DNA of 64,000 bases. Origin: Asticcacaulis sp. AND118 (GTDB lineage Bacteria; Pseudomonadota; Alphaproteobacteria; Caulobacterales; Caulobacteraceae). Where the stretch lies: the NCBI RefSeq assembly GCF_020535245.1, contig NZ_CP084911.1, forward strand, positions 1 through 64,000, written 5' to 3'. Positions 59,744 to 64,000 of this stretch are shown in pieces. The notes under the pieces were generated by a model. It did no database searches, had not been told where the DNA came from, and saw only the letters and a program-made list of their open reading frames with translations. Positions within the stretch are counted from its first letter, which is position 1, and each line of letters opens with the position of its first letter. The translations under genes were made by a program, and so were the position numbers.

Positions 59744-60634
59744 TCAGGCGGGCTCTTTCCGCCGGAACTCGATCACGCGCACGCACAGGATCGAGATTTC
59801 GTACAGAAGCACGATCGGGATGGCCAGCATCAGTTGCGAAATGGGGTCCGGCGGCGTAACCACGGCTGCGACCACGACAATACCCAAAATGGCGTAGCGG
59901 CGGCCCTCGCCCAGCATCTTGGCCGACACCATACCGGTCAGGCCCAGCAGCGTCAGCACGATCGGCAACTGAAAACAGGCCCCAAAGGCCAGCATCAGCG
60001 TGGTGACCAGGGAAAGATATTCCGACACCTTGGGCATCAGTTGCACCGTAACGGCCCCGGCCCCCAGAATCTGCTGGCTCAGGGAGAACCACAACACCAT
60101 CGGCAGGATGATGTAATAGACGAGCAGCGCCCCCATGACGAACAGCACCGGCGCGGCGATCAGAAACGGCAGGAAGGCCATGCGCTCACGCTTGTACAGG
60201 CCCGGCGCGACGAAGCGATAGACGTGCCAGGCGATGACGGGAAAGCTAAGGATAACCGCGCCGAAGCCGGCCATCTTCATCTTGGTGAAGAGAAATTCCA
60301 GCGGCGCCGTGGTGATCAGCGCAATGCCGTTCTTGGCCAGCGGCACCTCTTTCAGGCCCAGAATGATCTCGATCAGGTCGAACGGCCCGGCTCCGTGTCC
60401 GCCGTGGGCGCGAGAGGCCTCAAACATGCGGTTGGCCATCTCATAGGGATGGGTCAGGAAGATGTAGATCGGCTCGGCGAAGGCGAAGCACAGGATAAAG
60501 GCGGCGGCGAAGGCCAGCACCATCCAGATCAGGCGCGAGCGCAGTTCGACCAAATGGTCCATCAGCGGCGCGCGCGAGGATTCGATATCCGCTTCGTCCG
60601 GGTGAAGCTCGTCTTTGGTCACCAGGTCATTCAT
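59744..60634 (-). CDS. tatC: Twin-arginine translocase subunit TatC
   Basis: 296 residues with six hydrophobic helices. The N-terminus has the TatC signature APLMDHLVELRSRLIW, containing the conserved Glu of the signal-peptide site. The periplasmic loop and the FVAPGLYKRERMAFLPF segment are typical. TatC binds twin-arginine signals together with TatB. The start overlaps the tatB stop by 4 bp (ATGA). Several exported enzymes in this window (the DUF1680 glycosidases, DUF1501) bear RR signals and are likely clients. Confidence 0.95.
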   Translation of the reverse strand: MNDLVTKDELHPDEADIESSRAPLMDHLVELRSRLIWMVLAFAAAFILCFAFAEPIYIFLTHPYEMANRMFEASRAHGGHGAGPFDLIEIILGLKEVPLAKNGIALITTAPLEFLFTKMKMAGFGAVILSFPVIAWHVYRFVAPGLYKRERMAFLPFLIAAPVLFVMGALLVYYIILPMVLWFSLSQQILGAGAVTVQLMPKVSEYLSLVTTLMLAFGACFQLPIVLTLLGLTGMVSAKMLGEGRRYAILGIVVVAAVVTPPDPISQLMLAIPIVLLYEISILCVRVIEFRRKEPA

Positions 60635-61200
60635 GAGGATATCGTTTCAGTCGTCTTTTTGGGGCGGCTGCGCTTCGGCTTGGCCTCGGCCGCAAGGCCT
60701 ATACTTTCAGCGGCTTCCACCGTTTTCTTCGCACGCGGTTTGCGCGGCTTCTTTTCGGGTGTCGTGGCCAGCTCCGGCGCGGGATCGGGCGCCTCGTCCA
60801 GCGGATCGGTCAGGGACGGTTTGCCGAAATCGGGGTCTATGTCCGGCGCATGGTCATAGGCATCCGGCGATGGCACATCCGTGCTGTCGCTATAGTAATG
60901 CCCTTTGGGCGGGATGGTGTCGTTGATCTCGCCTTCGATGCGGCGCATATCCTCGCGGATGTCGTCGATGACCGGCGTCTGGGTCGACCGCAGCGCTTCG
61001 ACCTCCTTGCGCAGGTCTTCCAGTTCGGACTGGCGCGCCATGTCGTCGAAGGAGGTGCGGAATTCGTCGGCCATCGAGCGCATCTTGGCCACGAAGCGAC
61101 CGAGTTGCCGCAGCAGCTTCGGCAAATCCTTGGGGCCGACCACAATCAGGGCGACGACCGCAATCAGTATGAGCTCAGAGCCCCCAATACCGGGCACCAT
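60631..61200 (-). CDS. tatB: Twin-arginine translocase subunit TatB
   Basis: 189 residues: a short N-terminus with one helix (IGGSELILIAVVALIVVGPKD) containing the conserved Glu, then an amphipathic helix (LPKLLRQLGRFVAKMRSM). A long charged tail rich in Pro, Lys and Asp follows. That matches TatB rather than TatA. It lies 87 bp downstream of tatA with an intrinsic terminator in the gap, and overlaps tatC by 4 bp. Confidence 0.93.
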   Translation of the reverse strand: MVPGIGGSELILIAVVALIVVGPKDLPKLLRQLGRFVAKMRSMADEFRTSFDDMARQSELEDLRKEVEALRSTQTPVIDDIREDMRRIEGEINDTIPPKGHYYSDSTDVPSPDAYDHAPDIDPDFGKPSLTDPLDEAPDPAPELATTPEKKPRKPRAKKTVEAAESIGLAAEAKPKRSRPKKTTETISS

Positions 61201-61227
61201 TCAAATCACGCCTTAGGGTCAGAACAT

Positions 61228-61263
61228 GAAAAAACAACCGCCTCCCGTAAGCGCAGAGGCGGT
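61228..61263 (-). terminator. Intrinsic terminator between tatA and tatB
   Basis: Read on the minus strand: ACCGCCTC (61263-61256), an 11-nt loop, GAGGCGGT (61244-61237), then TGTTTTTT. It lies 25 bp after the tatA stop and 28 bp before the tatB start. It should end most transcripts after tatA and let a fraction read through into tatBC. Confidence 0.8.
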
Positions 61264-61287
61264 CACTCAGAAAACAGCGAAAAACGC

Positions 61288-61491
61288 TTAGGCCGCGTCC
61301 TTGTCCGTGACCGGCTTGGTTTCGGCCTTGGCTTCGTCCTTCTTGACGTCCTCGTCCTTGAGGCCGTCCTTGAAGGCCTTGATGCCCTTAGCGGCATCGC
61401 CCATCAGGCCCGACAGCTTGCCACGGCCGCCGAACAGCAGCAGCGCGACAACCGCGACAATGGCCCAGTGCCAGATGCTCATGCTACCCAT
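61288..61491 (-). CDS. tatA: Twin-arginine translocase subunit TatA
   Basis: 67 residues from ATG at 61491, preceded by GGAG. One N-terminal helix ([19 protein letters not shown]) is followed by the glycine hinge and the amphipathic helix [20 protein letters not shown], then a Lys/Asp-rich tail. This is the canonical TatA pattern. It forms the pore oligomer. The order tatA-tatB-tatC downstream of scpAB is typical of Caulobacterales. Confidence 0.94.
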   Translation of the reverse strand: MGSMSIWHWAIVAVVALLLFGGRGKLSGLMGDAAKGIKAFKDGLKDEDVKKDEAKAETKPVTDKDAA

Positions 61492-61597
61492 GTCAGATCT
61501 CCATACGCACGGCGCCACCTTCTGACAGCGCACCTTCGGATACAGGTTTCCCTCTTATAGGCGTATTGTAGACGCACATCAAAGCGAAAATAAGCCC

Positions 61598-62293
61598 CTA
61601 ATCCCGTTCGCCTTCGGCGCTATCGAAGAAATCCTGCGCGAATTCGACCTGTTCCATGTCGTCGAGCCCGATGGCGTCCTCGATCTCTTTCGCGCCGCCG
61701 GGTTCAGGGATGACAAAATCGGCTGGGACATTGAGGTCGAGCAGCCCCGCGGCGCGCATATCGGCGGCGCCGGGCAGGTCGTGCAGACTGGGCAGGGAAA
61801 AGACTTCAAGGAAATGCTCGGTCGTGCCGTAGGTCACGGGGCGGCCCGGCGAGCGCCTGCGCCCGCGCAGGCGGATCAGATTCATCTCGTGCAGAACATC
61901 CAGCGTGCCGCGCGACAGGCCGACGCCGCGAATCGTCTCGACCTCGGCGCGCGTCACGGGCTGATGATAGGCGATGATGGCCAGCGTCTCCAGGGCGGCC
62001 TTCGACAAGCGGCGCGGCTCCTCACGCTCTTCGACCATCAGGTAACCGAGGTCGGCGGCGGTGCGGAACTGCCACTTGTCGGCCACGACCTCCAGCGTCA
62101 CGCCGCGGTCGGCATAGCGGCTTTTCAGCGCCGCCAGCGCCTTGCCGACATCGGCCCCTTCGGGCAGGCGGCGCGCCAGATCGGCGGCGGACAGCGGCGC
62201 GGCGGCGGCAAACAGCAGCGCTTCGATGGCGCGTTCGATATCGAGTTTGGGGGACAGTTCGCCAGAAAATTCAGTGGAAATTTCGATTGTCAT
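61598..62293 (-). CDS. scpB: Segregation and condensation protein ScpB
   Basis: 231 residues with two winged-helix domains. Typical segments are IERAIEALLFAAAAPLSAADLARRLP, the LSKAALETLAIIAYHQPVTRAEVE stretch and RGRRRSPGRPVTYGTTEHFLEVF. ScpB joins ScpA and SMC to form the bacterial condensin. The start overlaps the scpA stop by 4 bp. The C-terminus is acidic. Confidence 0.94.
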   Translation of the reverse strand: MTIEISTEFSGELSPKLDIERAIEALLFAAAAPLSAADLARRLPEGADVGKALAALKSRYADRGVTLEVVADKWQFRTAADLGYLMVEEREEPRRLSKAALETLAIIAYHQPVTRAEVETIRGVGLSRGTLDVLHEMNLIRLRGRRRSPGRPVTYGTTEHFLEVFSLPSLHDLPGAADMRAAGLLDLNVPADFVIPEPGGAKEIEDAIGLDDMEQVEFAQDFFDSAEGERD

Positions 62294-63159
62294 CGTCCCT
62301 CCATCAGCGGCGGGCGGCGGCGCATGTACAGGGTGTCGAACGTACCCAACTGCTGGACCTGCATCAGGCCCTCCTTGGTCAGTTCCAGCCCCGCCGACAA
62401 GGTCGAGGCGACGTAGGAGGCGCGGCGCGGACCGCCCTCACCCACCGGCTGCGGCGCGATCTCATCGAGCGCCGTCCAGTCGGACAGTTGCGGCAGCACC
62501 TCGCGCAGGTGGTCGCGCGCGTCTTCCAGCGGGAAGGCCTCGACGCGCATGGTCGGGTCGTAATGGCGGGCGATTTCGCGCTGGCGCTGGGTGACATAGG
62601 CCCCCATCAGGTCGAACAGCGACACATCGAGGCGCGAGGACGGCAGGATTACCGTCGCCTCCGGATCGCCGCGCGAAAAGACGTCGCGCTTCAACTGCGG
62701 GCGCGAGGTGATGGCCTCCACCGCCTTGCGGATGGCTTCGAGTTTTTTGAGGCGAAAGGCCAAGGCGGCGGCCAGTTCTTCCGGTTCCGGCTCGTCGGTC
62801 TTTTTGCGCTCCGGCACGGGCAGCAGCAGACGCGACTTGAGATAGGCCAGCCACGAGGCCATGACCAGATAGTCGGCGGCCAATGAAAACCGCAGCCGCC
62901 GTGCCTGCTGGATGAAGGCCAGATACTGCTCGGCCAGCCGCGTGATTGAGATTTTCAGAAGGTCGACCTTCTGCTGACGCGCCAGTTCCAGAAGCACATG
63001 CAGCGGGCCTTCATAGCCGTCGAGATCGAGCAGCAGGGCGTCATCGGCCTCGATGTCCGGCGCGGGCGCAGCGTCGGCGTTGAAGTCGAGGCGGTGTTGA
63101 AACACCTCGTTCTCAAGGCCCGGCAGAAAGCCTTCAGATCGGCCCCCGCGCACGGCCAC
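62290..63159 (-). CDS. scpA: Segregation and condensation protein ScpA
   Basis: 289 residues. The kleisin N-terminal part is visible as LLLDLDGYEGPLHVLLELAR and KVDLLKISITRLAEQYL. It is followed by LAADYLVMASWLAYLKSRLLLP, and the C-terminal winged helix comes last. About 40 residues precede the conserved start, and the frame begins only 3 bp after the nagZ stop, so a later start is possible. It is co-transcribed with nagZ and scpB. Confidence 0.93.
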   Translation of the reverse strand: MAVRGGRSEGFLPGLENEVFQHRLDFNADAAPAPDIEADDALLLDLDGYEGPLHVLLELARQQKVDLLKISITRLAEQYLAFIQQARRLRFSLAADYLVMASWLAYLKSRLLLPVPERKKTDEPEPEELAAALAFRLKKLEAIRKAVEAITSRPQLKRDVFSRGDPEATVILPSSRLDVSLFDLMGAYVTQRQREIARHYDPTMRVEAFPLEDARDHLREVLPQLSDWTALDEIAPQPVGEGGPRRASYVASTLSAGLELTKEGLMQVQQLGTFDTLYMRRRPPLMEGR

Positions 63160-63162
63160 GGC

Positions 63163-64000
63163 TTAGAAGGCCTCCTGATAGGCCGTCGGATCGGCGAAAT
63201 CCTCATAGTCTTCGCGCACGGCGACCGGGCGGTGCAGGACGACCTGCAAACGGCCGCGGGCCTCATCGAGATTCAGCGGTTCGACCCTGTGCTTGAGACG
63301 CGCCAGAGCGCGGTCCAGCCGGATCTGCGTCTTGCCCTTGATCGGCGGCACGAACAGCGAAACCGCCTTCATTTCCTCAAGATCGCCGCTGCAATGCAGG
63401 ACGATGTCGCAACCGGCGCGCAAGGCGGCGCGGGCCCGGCCCCCGGCGGGGCCTTTCAGCGCGCCCATGCCGATGTCGTCGGTCAGCAGCAGGCCATCGA
63501 ACCCGATCTCTTCGCGGATGATCTTGATCACCTTTTTGGAGGTGGTCGCCGGGTTGCGGCGGTCGAGCGCGGTGTAGACGACGTGCGCCGTCATGGCGAG
63601 CGGCATGTCGGCATTGACGGCGAAGGGCAGGAAATCGACCTTGTCCAGTTCGTCGCGGCGCGCCTTCAAGACAGGCAGTTCATTGTGCGAGTCGACCGTG
63701 GCGCGGCCATGACCCGGCGCGTGCTTGATCACCGGCAGAACGCCGCCGGCCAGCAGGCCCTCGGCAGCGGCGCGACCCATCACAGCGACGCTCTCGGCGG
63801 TGACGCCATAGGCGCGGTCGCCGACCACGTCGTGCGTCCCGGCCTGCGGCACGTCGAGCACAGGCGCGCAATCCACATTGACGCCCAGCGCCTTGAGGTC
63901 GTGCGCCATCAGGCGCGCCCCGAGGCGGACATATTCGCGCTGCTCAAAAACGGAATTGGCCACGGCCTCATAGGCGGCGGCGGGCGGATAGGACGGCCAG
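63163..64000 (-). CDS. nagZ: Beta-N-acetylglucosaminidase NagZ (N-terminus beyond window)
   Basis: The frame is open to base 64000, so the N-terminal part is missing. A GTG at 63963 is inside the protein, as the preceding residues continue the family sequence (YPPAAAYEAVANS). GH3 family motifs are KHAPGHGRATVDSH (with the catalytic His of NagZ) and LLLTDDIGMGAL with the nucleophile Asp. NagZ recycles peptidoglycan by removing GlcNAc from anhydro-muropeptides in the cytoplasm. It heads the nagZ-scpA-scpB-tat group. Confidence 0.93.
   Translation of the reverse strand, partial: WPSYPPAAAYEAVANSVFEQREYVRLGARLMAHDLKALGVNVDCAPVLDVPQAGTHDVVGDRAYGVTAESVAVMGRAAAEGLLAGGVLPVIKHAPGHGRATVDSHNELPVLKARRDELDKVDFLPFAVNADMPLAMTAHVVYTALDRRNPATTSKKVIKIIREEIGFDGLLLTDDIGMGALKGPAGGRARAALRAGCDIVLHCSGDLEEMKAVSLFVPPIKGKTQIRLDRALARLKHRVEPLNLDEARGRLQVVLHRPVAVREDYEDFADPTAYQEAF

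Overview
The window looks like the chromosome of a high-G+C aquatic or plant-associated alphaproteobacterium of the Caulobacterales, with Asticcacaulis or a close relative as my best guess. The grounds are the conserved housekeeping order nagZ-scpA-scpB-tatA-tatB-tatC-serS, large TonB-dependent receptors with LacI-type palindromes upstream, a flagellin preceded by a CtrA-type TTAA-N7-TTAA box, and many exported carbohydrate enzymes, several with twin-arginine signals. The genus assignment is inference; no rRNA or tRNA gene was seen.

Layout. 1-2.5 kb: DUF1800/DUF1501 pair. 2.9-5.3 kb: nucleotide-sugar genes (galU, phosphomannomutase/phosphoglucomutase). 5.4-25 kb: a polysaccharide or glycoprotein utilisation island with an Svx/AvrXca-like metalloprotease, two GH146-type and one GH43 glycosidase, a DUF5695-like enzyme, a TonB receptor, a flavin-dependent halogenase, a LecA-like secreted protein and a dipeptidyl peptidase IV. 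25-30 kb: MacA-MacB-NodT efflux. 29.8-32.7 kb: copper resistance (small Cys/His/Met protein, copA, copB). 32.8-38.8 kb: porin, LacI regulator and MFS symporter, a double retropepsin, a lipoprotein, a tandem-receiver response regulator. 39-42.6 kb: second TonB receptor. 43-45.8 kb: flagellin, then a wrecked type II-C CRISPR-Cas locus. 45.9-48.8 kb: GH127 enzyme. 48.9-51.2 kb: DUF350-DUF1190-glutathionylspermidine synthase-like operon. 51.4-57.6 kb: CzcCBA-type metal efflux. 57.7-64 kb: housekeeping block ending in a truncated nagZ.

How it fits together. The three DUF1680-type enzymes, the TonB receptor, the halogenase/LecA/DPP intergenic region and the DUF5695 operon share a palindrome, GTATA-N3-TATA(C), that I found upstream of no other gene here. 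This suggests one regulon spread over about 36 kb. Beta-L-arabinofuranosidases combined with a post-proline peptidase and a zinc-type protease suggest use of arabinosylated, hydroxyproline-rich plant cell-wall proteins (extensins), a hypothesis that can be tested.

The CRISPR locus has six spacers and an apparently intact tracrRNA. Its cas9 has lost the whole recognition lobe (RuvC-I is joined out of frame to RuvC-II), and its C-terminus runs directly into the array. No cas1 or cas2 is present. Other oddities are a low-G+C mosaic patch in serS, a palindromic repeat placed in frame at the start of copB, and a terminator between tatA and tatB.
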